In this document: positions 36,840-48,181 of the stretch, one piece after another
Layout of the letters: each line of letters opens with the position of its first letter
Numbering within the stretch: the stretch's first letter is position 1
NCBI RefSeq assembly: GCF_000974765.1
Contig: NZ_BBWU01000019.1
Location: 43,184-107,183 of the forward strand
Direction: 5' to 3'
DNA from: Sphingomonas changbaiensis NBRC 104936
GTDB taxonomy: Bacteria; Pseudomonadota; Alphaproteobacteria; Sphingomonadales; Sphingomonadaceae
DNA length: 64,000 bases
The notes under the pieces: model-generated
Told to the model about the DNA's origin: nothing
Seen by the model: the letters and a program-made list of their open reading frames with translations, nothing else
The model's database searches: none
Made by a program: the position numbers and the translations under genes

Positions 36840-36911
36840 TGGGCCCGGAGGGATTCGAACCCCCAACCTGGCCGTTATGAGCGGCTGGCTCTACCGTTGA
36901 GCTACAGGCCC
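36840..36911 (-). tRNA. tRNA with CAT anticodon (Ile2 or elongator Met)
   Basis: 72 nt without tail on the minus strand: acceptor GGGCCTG / CGGGCCC, anticodon loop CTCATAA (CAT), T-arm GGGGGTTCGAATCCCTC, discriminator A. The next bases read CCG, so CCA is not encoded, unlike the neighbouring tRNA-Pro. G1-C72 excludes the initiator type. The GGGCC acceptor resembles lysidine-type tRNA-Ile(CAT). The anticodon stem (AGCCG/CGGCC) shows an A-C mismatch at 27-43, and the D-loop is short. Confidence 0.8.
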
Positions 36912-36947
36912 CGCCCGGTCGGCGCGCGATAGCGGAGCGATGGGCGG

Positions 36948-38594
36948 CTAGGCAAGCGGCCCGGCACCCGGCGAGCAGGCAGCGTGCTCTGCCGGGCGGG
37001 GCGCATGCTGCACGGCGACCGCCGGCAGGCGCACGCGGAACCGGTCCGGCGCGATCGCCAGGTCTCCCCCGGCGCTGCGAGCGACGCCGCGCACCATCCT
37101 GAGCGTGAAGCCAAGGCCGAGCAGAGGCGGTGCGCCTTCCTCCTCGCCGGCGATGTCGCAGGCTTCGAACAGCGATGCCTCGTCCTGGCCTGTAACAAGG
37201 GCCGGCCGTTCGACGGCCAGCAGCGTTTCCGGCTTCGCCCCGTCCCCAGGTGCGAGCTCGACGGCGATCCGCTCGCCCGGGCGCGCCAGCCCGATCGCTG
37301 CGCTGACCAGTCGCGTCGCCATCCGCTCGATCGCGCCGGGATCGATCATCACCGACGCGCAATGGGGGGCGATCGCCAGCGCGATCGTCACCTTCTTATC
37401 GGTGGCGAGCGGTCCAAGCGCGGACGTCACGCGCGCCAGCAGCATCGCGCAATCGACTTCTTCCGCGGCCAGCGGCGGCACCCCGCCGTCGAGCTGCGCC
37501 GCTTCGTTCAGGTCGTCGAGCACGTCCTGCAGGCGCTGCGTTTCCTCAAGGATCGCGGTCGCGCGATCGCGATAGGCGCGCGGCGCAGGCCCGAGCATCT
37601 GCCGCTCGATCATCTCGGCAAAGCCCGCAATCGCATTCAGGGGTGTGCGAACCTCGTGCGCGAGCTGCCGCAGCGAATCGCCGGACAGCGCGGAGCCAAG
37701 CAGCCCGACGTCTTCGGCGCGCTCGCCAACGCGCGGCCGGCGCGCGGTCCCGCGATAGCCGGTGAAGCGCCCCGTCGCCGCGTCGAAGCTCGGCACTCCG
37801 GAAATGCACCAGGCACCCCCGGCCGGGCCCGCACGAGCGACAGTCAGCCGCGCGTCGCGGAACGGCGCACGCCGGCGGAACGCGCCCGCTGCTTGCCCGT
37901 CCACCCCGTGCGCCTGTCCAGGTGCCGCATCGGCGATCGACAGGCCGACGATCGCACCGCGCGCCGCGGCGTCGCACCAGCGGATCACGCCGTCGGCGCC
38001 GGTCTCGAAGCTGAATTCGGTCTGCTCGGTCAGCTCGGCGTGGAGCTGCCGTTCCCGGAACGCGTCGATGCGGGCGCGCAGCTCGCGGATGTCGGGCGCC
38101 GCATAGTGCTCCTCGTGCGCCGCTTCCGGTTCAGGCGGCAGCTCGGGCGCCGCCGGACCCTCGATGACCAGATCTGCCGGCCCGAACGCCTCGAGTGCCC
38201 GGAGAGCGCCGTTGGGCAGGTCGCGGCGGTGGCGGAGCAGTGCGCGGGCAACCGGCGAAAGACGCGGAATCAGCTTGCGCCACACCTTGCCGGGCAGCTC
38301 GACCCCGGCCAGCAACGGCGCGAACACGACCGTCGCGTCTTCGGCGAAGAATTCGATCAGATCGGTCGGGACCGGCTGGTCGCCTAGCAGCAGCATCGCC
38401 GCGCTCTGGCGGCCGATGATCGGCACCTCCCCGCGCCACTGCCGTAGCCGTTCGAACGCCAGGTCGCGCAGCTCCGAAGCTTCGTCGTCCCCCTGGCTCA
38501 GCAGGTCGACGAGCTGGCGCCAGACGACCTGCCGCGCGGCGGGAACGTCCGCCGGCTGGCCGAGCGCCGTCGCAAGCCTGTCGTCGAATCGCAC
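36948..38594 (-). CDS. Sensor histidine kinase-like protein with degenerate ATPase domain
   Basis: 548 residues from GTG preceded by GGAGGAAAGGG; an ATG 90 bases upstream lacks such a site. The N-terminal 150 residues are helical, then a PAS-like segment (EFSFETGADGVIRWCDAAAR, about 200-310) and a dimerisation/phospho-acceptor helix LAHEVRTPLNAIAGFAEMIE with an intact H-box His. The ATPase region ends GLGFTLRMVRGVARSAGGDL. The N-box, expected as LxNAIKFT, reads RLVSAAIGLA, and no clear DxGxG box is present, so kinase activity is questionable. It is divergent from an Lrp-family regulator. Confidence 0.8.
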   Translation of the reverse strand: MRFDDRLATALGQPADVPAARQVVWRQLVDLLSQGDDEASELRDLAFERLRQWRGEVPIIGRQSAAMLLLGDQPVPTDLIEFFAEDATVVFAPLLAGVELPGKVWRKLIPRLSPVARALLRHRRDLPNGALRALEAFGPADLVIEGPAAPELPPEPEAAHEEHYAAPDIRELRARIDAFRERQLHAELTEQTEFSFETGADGVIRWCDAAARGAIVGLSIADAAPGQAHGVDGQAAGAFRRRAPFRDARLTVARAGPAGGAWCISGVPSFDAATGRFTGYRGTARRPRVGERAEDVGLLGSALSGDSLRQLAHEVRTPLNAIAGFAEMIERQMLGPAPRAYRDRATAILEETQRLQDVLDDLNEAAQLDGGVPPLAAEEVDCAMLLARVTSALGPLATDKKVTIALAIAPHCASVMIDPGAIERMATRLVSAAIGLARPGERIAVELAPGDGAKPETLLAVERPALVTGQDEASLFEACDIAGEEEGAPPLLGLGFTLRMVRGVARSAGGDLAIAPDRFRVRLPAVAVQHAPRPAEHAACSPGAGPLA

Positions 38595-38684
38595 CTGAGC
38601 CCTTTCCTCCACCCCGATGCACGGGATAGCGCGGCCCGGACCCGACCGACAGGCCTGAAAAATTGCCGTAGCAAAGTGAGACAA

Positions 38685-38716
38685 TTGCGAGCGGCCGTAA
38701 TTATATTATAAGCCGC
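38685..38716 (+). promoter_or_regulatory. Candidate promoter/operator of the Lrp-family gene
   Basis: TTGCGA and TATAAG are separated by 16 bases, 31 bases before the regulator's ATG. The AT-rich spacer core is framed by GCGGC (38691-38695) and GCCGC (38712-38716), an inverted repeat that could be an autoregulatory site. The block stands out in very GC-rich surroundings. Function is inferred. Confidence 0.4.
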
Positions 38717-38743
38717 CCCTCAGCTTCTCGCGAGGTATTGCGT

Positions 38744-39241
38744 ATGCCGGCCCAGTCGCTCGATTCGGTCGATCTCGAAATCCTGTCCGCGCTCCAGGAG
38801 GACGGACGGATGACCAATGTCGATCTGGCCGCCCGGGTCGGGCTGACCGCGCCGCCTTGCCTGCGCCGCGTGCGCGGCCTCGAACAGGCGGGCGTGATTC
38901 GGGGCTATCATGCGCGGCTCGATCCGGCCGCGCTCGGCTATGGCATCACCGTGTACGCAATGGTCAGCCTGAAGAGCCAGGCCGAGCATGAACTGCGCGC
39001 ATTCGAGGAGCATGTCGCCGGCCTGCCGGACGTGCGCGAATGCCACATGCTGAATGGCGAGATCGACTTCATCCTGAAGATCGTCGCGCCCGATCTTCAG
39101 TCGTTCCAGCGCTTCCTGACCTCGGAGCTGACCACAGCCCCCAATGTGGCGAGCGTCAAGACCTCGCTCACCATCCGCACATCGAAAGACAGCCCCGGCG
39201 TTCCGATCGCCGGGGCTGCTCCTTCGTTCGACCGCGACTGA
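38744..39241 (+). CDS. Lrp/AsnC-family transcriptional regulator
   Basis: 165 residues. The N-terminal helix-turn-helix (residues 5-55: LDSVDLEILSALQEDGRMTN, then VGLTAPPCLRRVRGLEQAGVI) is followed by a RAM ligand-binding domain with VYAMVSLKSQAEHELRAFEE, the GEIDFILKI core and NVASVKTSLTI. Lrp members bind amino acids and regulate their metabolism as octamers. Its TGA directly abuts the convergent TPR gene's stop (TGATCA palindrome). It is divergent from the histidine-kinase-like gene. Confidence 0.93.
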   Translation: MPAQSLDSVDLEILSALQEDGRMTNVDLAARVGLTAPPCLRRVRGLEQAGVIRGYHARLDPAALGYGITVYAMVSLKSQAEHELRAFEEHVAGLPDVRECHMLNGEIDFILKIVAPDLQSFQRFLTSELTTAPNVASVKTSLTIRTSKDSPGVPIAGAAPSFDRD

Positions 39242-40525
39242 TCAGCCGGCCTTGCCCGCGTTCTGATCGACCCACAGGGTCCAGAACTGGGCGAGTTCGG
39301 CGCGCGGGCCGGACGTCACCTGGGCCAGCGCCTGCTTCGCTTCAGCGGGCTGGCCGGCCTTGGCAAGCGCCATGCCGAGCCGCAGATTGGCGGTGTTCGC
39401 GTCGACGCCGCCCTTCTGCAGCGCCAGCTTGTACAGCGCGGCCGCCTTCGCATAGTCGCCATAGCCGAAATAGGCGTCGGCGGTGCCGAGCGCGGCCTTG
39501 CCGGTCGGCGCCGAGGCGGCGCTCTTCTCGGCCGCGGCCAGCGAGGCCTTGTCGGCCGCGACCTTGGCACCTGCGGCCGTGCCGATGTCGCTCACGGCCT
39601 TGCTGCTGGCGTTGTAGGCGCCCTTGGCCTTGCCTTCGTTGACGACGGCCTGGGCCTCGCCCGGCAGGCCGACCTTGTCGGCCAGCACCGCATATTCGTA
39701 ATAGTCGCGTTCGCCCGACAGCGCGCCGGCGAAGCGCTGCAGGCGCATCAGGTCCAGCTGGGTCTGGTCGTCGAAATGGTTGGCGTCGCCGAAAATGACG
39801 AGCGCGCTGCGCCAATTTTCAGGCGACGGATATTCGAGCACCTGGGCGCGGGTCCACTTCGCCACTTCGGGCATCAGCTTTGCCTTGTAGGCCATCGAAG
39901 CGGCGCGGCCGTACCATTCCTGCGGCGGCTTGCGGCCTGCGGCCTTTTCGGCCTGAATCGCCTTGTCGACCGCGGCCAGGCCCTGCGGCACCTGGTTCGT
40001 CTTGAAGTAGGATTCCGCGAGCAGCAGGTTCAGATCCTGCGTCGGCTGGCCGTTCGCGTCCTTGGGCGCATACCCCGCCTGCTGCGCCGCGCTCAGCGCC
40101 TGGATCGCCGCCGGGAAGTTGTTGGCCTTGTACGCGAACTGGCCCTGGTAGAAGAGCAGCTGGCCCTTCATGTCGGCGGGGCCGGACCCCGAGGCGATCA
40201 TTTCGTTGACCGCCGTCGCCTGGGCGGCGGCATCATTGGTGCCGGTCGCGATCTGCAGCTTGAACTGGCCGAGCACGAACTTTTCGTCGGGCGACTGTGC
40301 CGCGGCTTCGGCCGCCGGCAGCAGCGTCTGCGCGGTCGCATAATCCTTCGCCTGGATCGCCTTCTGCAGCGGGGCAGCGGCGTTGCGGAATCCCTTGTCC
40401 AGCTTGGGCGCCCAGGCCGCGGGTTGCGCCGCTGCAGCGTCCTTCTTGTCCTTCGCCAGCGATGGGCTCGCCATGCCGAAGCCGGCGGCCAGCGCCAGTC
40501 CAAGCGCCAGTTTCGAAACCTTCAT
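39242..40525 (-). CDS. Exported TPR-repeat protein, unknown function
   Basis: 427 residues; the ATG has GAGGAGAGAG upstream and gives the signal peptide MKVSKLALGLALAAGFGMASPSLA. The mature protein is Ala-rich and built of degenerate tetratricopeptide helices (for example AKDYATAQTLLPAAEAAAQS, KANNFPAAIQALSAAQQAG, GYGDYAKAAALYKLALQKGG), probably a periplasmic scaffold. Similar proteins seem common in sphingomonads but no function is known to me. No partner gene is adjacent on the same strand. Confidence 0.8.
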   Translation of the reverse strand: MKVSKLALGLALAAGFGMASPSLAKDKKDAAAAQPAAWAPKLDKGFRNAAAPLQKAIQAKDYATAQTLLPAAEAAAQSPDEKFVLGQFKLQIATGTNDAAAQATAVNEMIASGSGPADMKGQLLFYQGQFAYKANNFPAAIQALSAAQQAGYAPKDANGQPTQDLNLLLAESYFKTNQVPQGLAAVDKAIQAEKAAGRKPPQEWYGRAASMAYKAKLMPEVAKWTRAQVLEYPSPENWRSALVIFGDANHFDDQTQLDLMRLQRFAGALSGERDYYEYAVLADKVGLPGEAQAVVNEGKAKGAYNASSKAVSDIGTAAGAKVAADKASLAAAEKSAASAPTGKAALGTADAYFGYGDYAKAAALYKLALQKGGVDANTANLRLGMALAKAGQPAEAKQALAQVTSGPRAELAQFWTLWVDQNAGKAG

Positions 40526-40790
40526 TCCAACTCTCTCCTCTCGAGGGGGACATCTCGCGCGATCACGGTCGCTCATCGCCCCCCTATACTTCGGCCCACC
40601 GCCGGACAAGCGGCGGGATCGACGGCCTATTTGGCGTTCCGCCACTGAACGCGACTTGAACCCGTTTTGACGCAGTCGGGCCACCACGTTACCGCTCCGG
40701 CGCGATGCGATGCGGACGATTGTCCACAGCTCCCTCGCGCGTACGCGTGCGCGCGGGGTGGCGTTTCCGGCGCAGCCCCGTTAGGACAAT

Positions 40791-43619
<2,829 letters not shown>

Positions 43620-43664
43620 CGGGTCTGAGTTCGTTCAGATTCGAAAGGCTATTGCGATCCGCTC

Positions 43665-44234
43665 ATGTTGCGTTTGCTCACCCTGATCGTCGCCCTTGTC
43701 GCCACCCCTGCGCTCGCCGCGCCGCGGGTGGCGATCAAGACCACGCTCGGCACGATCGTGGTCGAGCTCGCCGAAAAGCAGGCGCCGATCACGACCAAGA
43801 ATTTCCTGCACTATGTCGAGGCGGGGAAGTTCGACGGCACCGATTTCTACCGCGCCGCGCGCTCGCCTTCGGCGCCGCAATTCGGACTGATCCAGGGCGG
43901 CATCGATCACAATATGCGCCGCGCCTTCTTTTCGATCGATCATGAGCCGACCAGCAAGACCGGCCTGAAGCATCTCGACGGCACCATATCGATGGCGCGC
44001 AACGCGCCGGGCACCGCGATGGGCGACTTCTTCATCTGCGTCGGCGCCCAGCCCTCGCTGGATGCGCGCGGCCAATATCCCGGCTACGCCGCCTTCGGTC
44101 ACGTCGTCAGCGGCATGGGCGTGGTGAAGAAGATCCTTGCCGCCCCGACCTGGATCGGCCGCGGCCGCGGCGCGATGAAGAACCAGGTCATCAAGCAGCG
44201 CATCCCGATCATCTCGGCAAAGCGCATCCAGTAG
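43665..44234 (+). CDS. Exported cyclophilin-type peptidyl-prolyl isomerase
   Basis: 189 residues with signal peptide MLRLLTLIVALVATPALA. Cyclophilin landmarks are VAIKTTLGTIVVELAEKQAP, TTKNFLHYVEAGKFDGTDFY (Arg follows in FYRAAR), LIQGGIDH and the GDFFICVGAQPSLD loop. Bacterial periplasmic cyclophilins help fold exported proteins. The active-site block FxFHRVI of canonical PPIs is replaced by TDFYRAARS, so activity may be lower. It lies 45 bases downstream of gyrA, possibly co-transcribed. Confidence 0.9.
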   Translation: MLRLLTLIVALVATPALAAPRVAIKTTLGTIVVELAEKQAPITTKNFLHYVEAGKFDGTDFYRAARSPSAPQFGLIQGGIDHNMRRAFFSIDHEPTSKTGLKHLDGTISMARNAPGTAMGDFFICVGAQPSLDARGQYPGYAAFGHVVSGMGVVKKILAAPTWIGRGRGAMKNQVIKQRIPIISAKRIQ

Positions 44235-44271
44235 AGCGGCCGAGGTGCACGCCGGGGGCTATCCTGGCAGT

Positions 44272-44308
44272 AGCAAAAAGCGCCGCCGGTTCAGGGCCGG
44301 CGGCGCTT
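44272..44308 (-). terminator. Intrinsic terminator of the PEP-CTERM gene
   Basis: Inverted repeat AAGCGCCGCCGG (44278-44289) / CCGGCGGCGCTT (44297-44308) with a 7-base loop: a 12-bp stem. Read on the minus strand it is followed by TTTTTG, giving a good terminator 23 bases after the PEP-CTERM stop. For the convergent cyclophilin gene the T-run is missing, though the stem may still act. Confidence 0.8.
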
Positions 44309-44331
44309 CCTTCACCCCCCTTGGTGATGGT

Positions 44332-44979
44332 TCAGGCGTAGGTGACGACCGGGCGATTGCGCCGGCGCGAGGCCGCGCCGATCAATCCGAAGCCACCGAT
44401 CATCAGCGCCCAGGTCGCAGGTTCCGGCACCGCGCCGGTCGCAAGATTGTCGAACTCGAACGAGTTCTGTGACGACTGGAACACGGCCCCCACGATGCGC
44501 GGGCCGGCCGCTGCCGTGAACGTCACGACGCCATTGGTTTCGCCGCTGATCTGGTTGCCGCTGGGGAAGTTCAGATCGTTGATGATCTGGCCGCCGATAT
44601 AGGCCTGGCTGGTGCCGTTTTCATATTTCAGCGTCAGCGTGTTGTAGGTGTCGAGCGACCCGAGCACGAACGAGAACGCCTTGGTCGGCCCGAAGTCCGC
44701 GGTATAGGCGCCGCCGGTCAGCACCGAAGCGAAATTGCCCGTGCTGCCGAACGCCGGGCGTGCCGACTGGCCGCTCACGCTGTCGTTGTAGACGAATGCG
44801 CTTGGTCCGATTGCTCCGCCGGGCGTGCCGGGCGCGAACCCTTCGAAATCCTCGATGATGCTGGCGTTGGCGGGCAGCGCGCCCGATCCACCGTGAAACG
44901 ACACCGTCGTGGTCGCCGACGCCGGCAACGCGAGGACAACAGCCATCGCTCCGGCCGCAAAAGCAACAGACCCGTTCAT
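44332..44979 (-). CDS. PEP-CTERM sorting-domain exported protein
   Basis: 215 residues; ATG preceded by GAAGGGG. The signal peptide ends near ALPASA. The mature part is a beta-rich sandwich-like domain (GSLDTYNTLTLKYENGTSQA) rich in Gly, Asn and Thr. The C-terminus has the tripartite PEP-CTERM signal: VPEPATWALMIGGFGLIGAA followed by SRRRN. Proteins with this signal are processed by exosortase (EpsH-family) and tied to exopolysaccharide/biofilm. Exosortase is not in this window. A strong terminator follows. Confidence 0.93.
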   Translation of the reverse strand: MNGSVAFAAGAMAVVLALPASATTTVSFHGGSGALPANASIIEDFEGFAPGTPGGAIGPSAFVYNDSVSGQSARPAFGSTGNFASVLTGGAYTADFGPTKAFSFVLGSLDTYNTLTLKYENGTSQAYIGGQIINDLNFPSGNQISGETNGVVTFTAAAGPRIVGAVFQSSQNSFEFDNLATGAVPEPATWALMIGGFGLIGAASRRRNRPVVTYA

Positions 44980-45135
44980 GCTCAACCCCTTCTCACACGC
45001 AGTCCAATCTGGTGCGAGACTCATACCGCGCATGAAGCCTGCTTACGAACGCGTTAACCTAACTATTTCAAACCGTCTCCATACGGCACGTTAACTCTTC
45101 CCGCTTGCAGTCGCCTGCTGCTTTACTTGGCCTTT

Positions 45136-45570
45136 TCAGCCCGCGAACAGGTCGACCACCTCCGCATTCGGAAATGCGGCAGCGATCAGCAGCGTGCGGT
45201 GGCACATTGCCGGATCGCGTTCGAAGCACAGCAATGCGGTCGGCTTGTCTGCGATCATCCCCTCCAGCGCCGCCGTTTCGGCCTGCGCTTCGGGAAGCTC
45301 CAGCTGGCCGGCATAGACGCGTTCTAGGGTCGCGCGGTCGCCCTTCTTCGCCGCATCGCGGCCGGGCTTGGGCGTGCCGAGCGCGCGCAGGTGACGATAG
45401 CCAATCCCCGCTTCGGCCAGACTGGCGGCGAGCGATGTCTTCGAAAACCCCGGCCTGCGCGATGCTGCGATCGCGCGCACGTCGGCGACCTGCGCCACCC
45501 CGGCCCGCGCCAGCGCCGCCAGCACCTCGTCGACAGTCGCTCCTTCATAGCCGATCGTGAACACGCGCAT
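45136..45570 (-). CDS. DUF488 family protein
   Basis: 144 residues starting MRVFTIGYEGATVDEVLAAL, the classic DUF488 opening (TIGYxG). Other family blocks are VADVRAIAASRRPGFSKTSL, GIGYRHLRALGTPKP and LLCFERDPAMCHRTLLIAA, containing the conserved Cys-His pair (MCHR) near the C-terminus. Function is unknown. No signal peptide. It stands alone between the PEP-CTERM gene and a small membrane protein gene on the other strand. Confidence 0.93.
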   Translation of the reverse strand: MRVFTIGYEGATVDEVLAALARAGVAQVADVRAIAASRRPGFSKTSLAASLAEAGIGYRHLRALGTPKPGRDAAKKGDRATLERVYAGQLELPEAQAETAALEGMIADKPTALLCFERDPAMCHRTLLIAAAFPNAEVVDLFAG

Positions 45571-45658
45571 CCCGGTCTCCTGTCCAACGCCCTCTTTCCG
45601 CAGGATACATCCTGTGCCACACTCGTTGAAAGAACAGGGGAATCATAGGGAGGACCGC

Positions 45659-45955
45659 TTGGGGAAAGTTCCTGCCGCCAATCTGCATTCGGGCTCGTCG
45701 GCTCCGGAGGGGCCGGGCTTTCCCTCACCGTCCGGCCCGTCGGCTTTCCAGCGCGAACTCGACCGCGCCCGACGTCATCTCGCCAAGCTTGAAGCGGAAG
45801 ACCAGCTTCGCCGCCAGCAGCCTGCGGTGGAGGACGATGTCAGCTTTGATGAATCGCCAACCTTCGTGCGCGTGTGCAACCTGCTGATCTGGGCGATCGT
45901 GCTGCTTCCGGTCGCCCTTGCCGTGTTCGCGCTCGCCCGCCGGGTCGCCGGCTAA
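45659..45955 (+). CDS. Small C-terminally anchored protein, unknown
   Basis: 98 residues from a TTG preceded by AGGGAGGA at four bases; a GTG/ATG-type start further upstream (45557) lacks such a site. The N-terminus is Pro/Ser-rich, then a charged helix (FQRELDRARRHLAKLEAEDQ) that could be a coiled coil, and a C-terminal transmembrane helix LLIWAIVLLPVALAVFALAR. No family recognised. The stop overlaps the convergent lysoplasmalogenase-like gene. Existence is moderately supported by the ribosome-binding site and the charge/hydrophobic pattern. Confidence 0.5.
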   Translation: MGKVPAANLHSGSSAPEGPGFPSPSGPSAFQRELDRARRHLAKLEAEDQLRRQQPAVEDDVSFDESPTFVRVCNLLIWAIVLLPVALAVFALARRVAG

Positions 45956-46560
45956 GGCCGCCACCGTCCACCTACATCCCAGGCAATCAGTGCCTGGCCG
46001 CCGAAATAGAGCGGCCACACCAGCAAGCTCGGCACGATCGACCCCGCAAGCGGCCCCAGCCGCGCGAAGATGAGCAGGTCGGATACCACGAACATCACCG
46101 CGCCCACCGCCGCCAGCCGATAGCGGCTCATCAGGGCCGCCGCCGCCATCGCCGATACGGCCAGCCCATAGACCGCTACGCCCGGTGCTGCCGAGCGATC
46201 GGCCGGCAGCAACGCCGCGGCGCCGACCACCGCCGGCACCAGCAGCAGCGGCCACCAGCCCGCCTTGGGCCGTCGATTGCGCAGATACAGGAAGATCGCG
46301 ACCAGATGTCCGGCCAGGAACACCGCGCCGCCGATCTCCAGCCGCGCTGCCTCCAGCAGCACGTCGCCTGCGGCACCGAGCGCCAGCACGGCCGCCAGCA
46401 GCCGCCCGTTGGCGTCACGCGCCCGCACCGCCGCCCAGAGCGCGAGCAGCCCTACGCCGGCACCTTTCCAGGCGACGAGCAGAACCGGGTCGAGCGCCAG
46501 GTGCGATCCCGGCCAATAGCTCAGCCCCGCAACCAGCGCGGCCACGAACAGTGCGTCCAC
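45952..46560 (-). CDS. YhhN/TMEM86 family lysoplasmalogenase-like membrane protein
   Basis: 202 residues from GTG preceded by GGGAGG. Eight short helices typical of the YhhN family, with conserved acidic positions in [14 protein letters not shown] (Asp/Glu of the first active-site block) and [13 protein letters not shown] (Ser-Asp of the second), and [14 protein letters not shown] at the C-terminus. TMEM86B homologues hydrolyse the vinyl-ether bond of lysoplasmalogens; bacterial substrates are not established. It is divergent from trmFO across about 40 bases. Confidence 0.85.
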   Translation of the reverse strand: MDALFVAALVAGLSYWPGSHLALDPVLLVAWKGAGVGLLALWAAVRARDANGRLLAAVLALGAAGDVLLEAARLEIGGAVFLAGHLVAIFLYLRNRRPKAGWWPLLLVPAVVGAAALLPADRSAAPGVAVYGLAVSAMAAAALMSRYRLAAVGAVMFVVSDLLIFARLGPLAGSIVPSLLVWPLYFGGQALIAWDVGGRWRP

Positions 46561-46601
46561 CTTGCCTCCCCTTCCCCGCGCTCCTAATCGCCGCACGCGA
46601 C

Positions 46602-48005
46602 ATGGCAACACACGACATTCACATCATCGGCGGCGGCCTCGCCGGATCGGAAGCGGCGTGGCAGCTGGCCGAAGCCGGCTTTCGCGTGCGGCTGTCGGAG
46701 ATGCGAGGCGTCGAGGGCACGCCCGCGCATCAGACGGACGGTCTGGCGGAACTGGTCTGCTCGAACAGCTTTCGGTCGGATGACGCCGATAACAATGCGG
46801 TCGGCCTGCTGCATGCCGAAATGCGCGCGCTCGGTTCGCTGATCATGCGCGAGGGCGACCGGCACCGCGTGCCCGCCGGCTCCGCGCTAGCGGTCGACCG
46901 CGACGGCTTTTCGGCAGGCGTAACGGCAGCACTCGCAGCGCACCCGAATGTCGAGATCATGCGCGAGCGGGTCGACGCCCTGCCCGCCGGGCCGGCGATC
47001 GTCGCGACAGGGCCGCTGACGGCTGCGCAGCTTGCCGGCTCGATCGGCGCTGCAACCGGGCGCGACAGTCTCGCCTTTTTCGACGCAATCGCGCCGATCG
47101 TGCACCGCGACAGCATCGACATGGAGGTCGCCTGGTTCCAGTCGCGCTGGGACAAGGGCGACGGCGCCGACTACATCAACTGCCCGCTGGACCGCGACCA
47201 GTACCAGGCGTTCGTCCAAGGGCTGATCGACGGCGACAAGACCGAGTTCAAGGACTGGGAGCGCGACACGCCCTATTTCGAAGGCTGCATGCCGATCGAA
47301 GTCATGGCGTCGCGCGGGGTGGAGACGCTGCGCCACGGCCCGATGAAGCCGTTCGGCCTGCGCGACCCGCGGACGGACAAGCGTCCCTATGCCGTCGTCC
47401 AGCTTCGCCAGGACAATGCGCTCGGCACACTGTGGAACATCGTCGGCTTCCAGACCAAGCTGAAGCATGCCGAGCAGGTGCGCCTGTTCCGCACCATTCC
47501 CGGCCTTGAAGGCGCCGAGTTCGCGCGGCTGGGCGGCCTCCACCGTAACACCTTCATCCGCTCGCCCGAGCTGCTCGACGCGCAGTTGCGGCTCCGCTCC
47601 GCCCCGCAGATCCGCTTCGCGGGCCAGATCACCGGCTGCGAGGGCTATATCGAAAGCGCCGCCGTCGGCCTGCTGGCAGGACGTTTCGCCGCAGCCGAGC
47701 TCGCCGGCCACGCGCTGGAGCCGCCGCCCTCCACTACCGCGCTCGGCGCTTTGCTCGGTCACATCACCGGCGGCGCGGCGGCCGACAGCTATCAGCCGAT
47801 GAACGTCAATTTCGGACTGTTCCCGCCGCTCGCAACGGAGTCGAAAAAGGCCGAACGCAAGCTGGCGCTGACGTCGCGGGCGCGGCGGGATCTGGAAGGG
47901 TGGGTAGCTCGTCACCCCACCCCGTTCGCTTCGAGCGAAGTCGAGAAGCACGAGCTCGGAGCTAATCGTTTCTCGACTTCGCTCGAAACGAACGTTCCGA
48001 TTTAA
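46602..48005 (+). CDS. trmFO: tRNA (uracil-54-C5)-methyltransferase TrmFO (folate/FAD)
   Basis: 467 residues. The FAD-binding [20 protein letters not shown] is followed by TrmFO hallmarks [49 protein letters not shown] with catalytic Cys, and [19 protein letters not shown]. It forms m5U54 in tRNA T-loops using methylene-tetrahydrofolate. A long open frame upstream is antisense to the YhhN gene. The last 30 residues (from about [12 protein letters not shown]) are encoded by a 72-bp palindromic repeat and replace or extend the normal C-terminus. Confidence 0.95.
   Translation: MATHDIHIIGGGLAGSEAAWQLAEAGFRVRLSEMRGVEGTPAHQTDGLAELVCSNSFRSDDADNNAVGLLHAEMRALGSLIMREGDRHRVPAGSALAVDRDGFSAGVTAALAAHPNVEIMRERVDALPAGPAIVATGPLTAAQLAGSIGAATGRDSLAFFDAIAPIVHRDSIDMEVAWFQSRWDKGDGADYINCPLDRDQYQAFVQGLIDGDKTEFKDWERDTPYFEGCMPIEVMASRGVETLRHGPMKPFGLRDPRTDKRPYAVVQLRQDNALGTLWNIVGFQTKLKHAEQVRLFRTIPGLEGAEFARLGGLHRNTFIRSPELLDAQLRLRSAPQIRFAGQITGCEGYIESAAVGLLAGRFAAAELAGHALEPPPSTTALGALLGHITGGAAADSYQPMNVNFGLFPPLATESKKAERKLALTSRARRDLEGWVARHPTPFASSEVEKHELGANRFSTSLETNVPI
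47923..47994 (-). repeat. Sphingomonad-type palindromic element, copy 1, within the trmFO 3' end
   Basis: 72 bp: 25-bp arms 47923-47947 and 47970-47994 are near-perfect inverted repeats (one T/C difference at arm position 7), flanking a 22-base spacer. Read on the minus strand it matches copy 2 at 57906-57976 in arms and most of the spacer (ACGATTAG / ACGACTAG, CCGAGC). It is translated as the C-terminus of TrmFO (FASSEVEK ... RFSTSLETN). No flanking duplication could be confirmed. Confidence 0.85.
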
Positions 48006-48181
48006 TCGTCGCCACGATTCTTGCCGCTCTCGGCGTGAGTGGGGCCGCCAAGATTTTAGCCCATGCACGCGCCGAACTTCTCATTGTTCGTTAAAGCGAG
48101 CCGTATAACCCCCCGCTCAATGCGAGAAATCAGTAGGTCAGGCCTGTTGCTGCTCGCAGTATTCTGTGCCCGTTCTTCAGG

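Noticed and set aside
47923..47994. Insertion sequence or transposon ends
   Set aside because: There is no transposase and the element is a compact palindrome of 72 bp; a non-autonomous element remains possible but is not shown.
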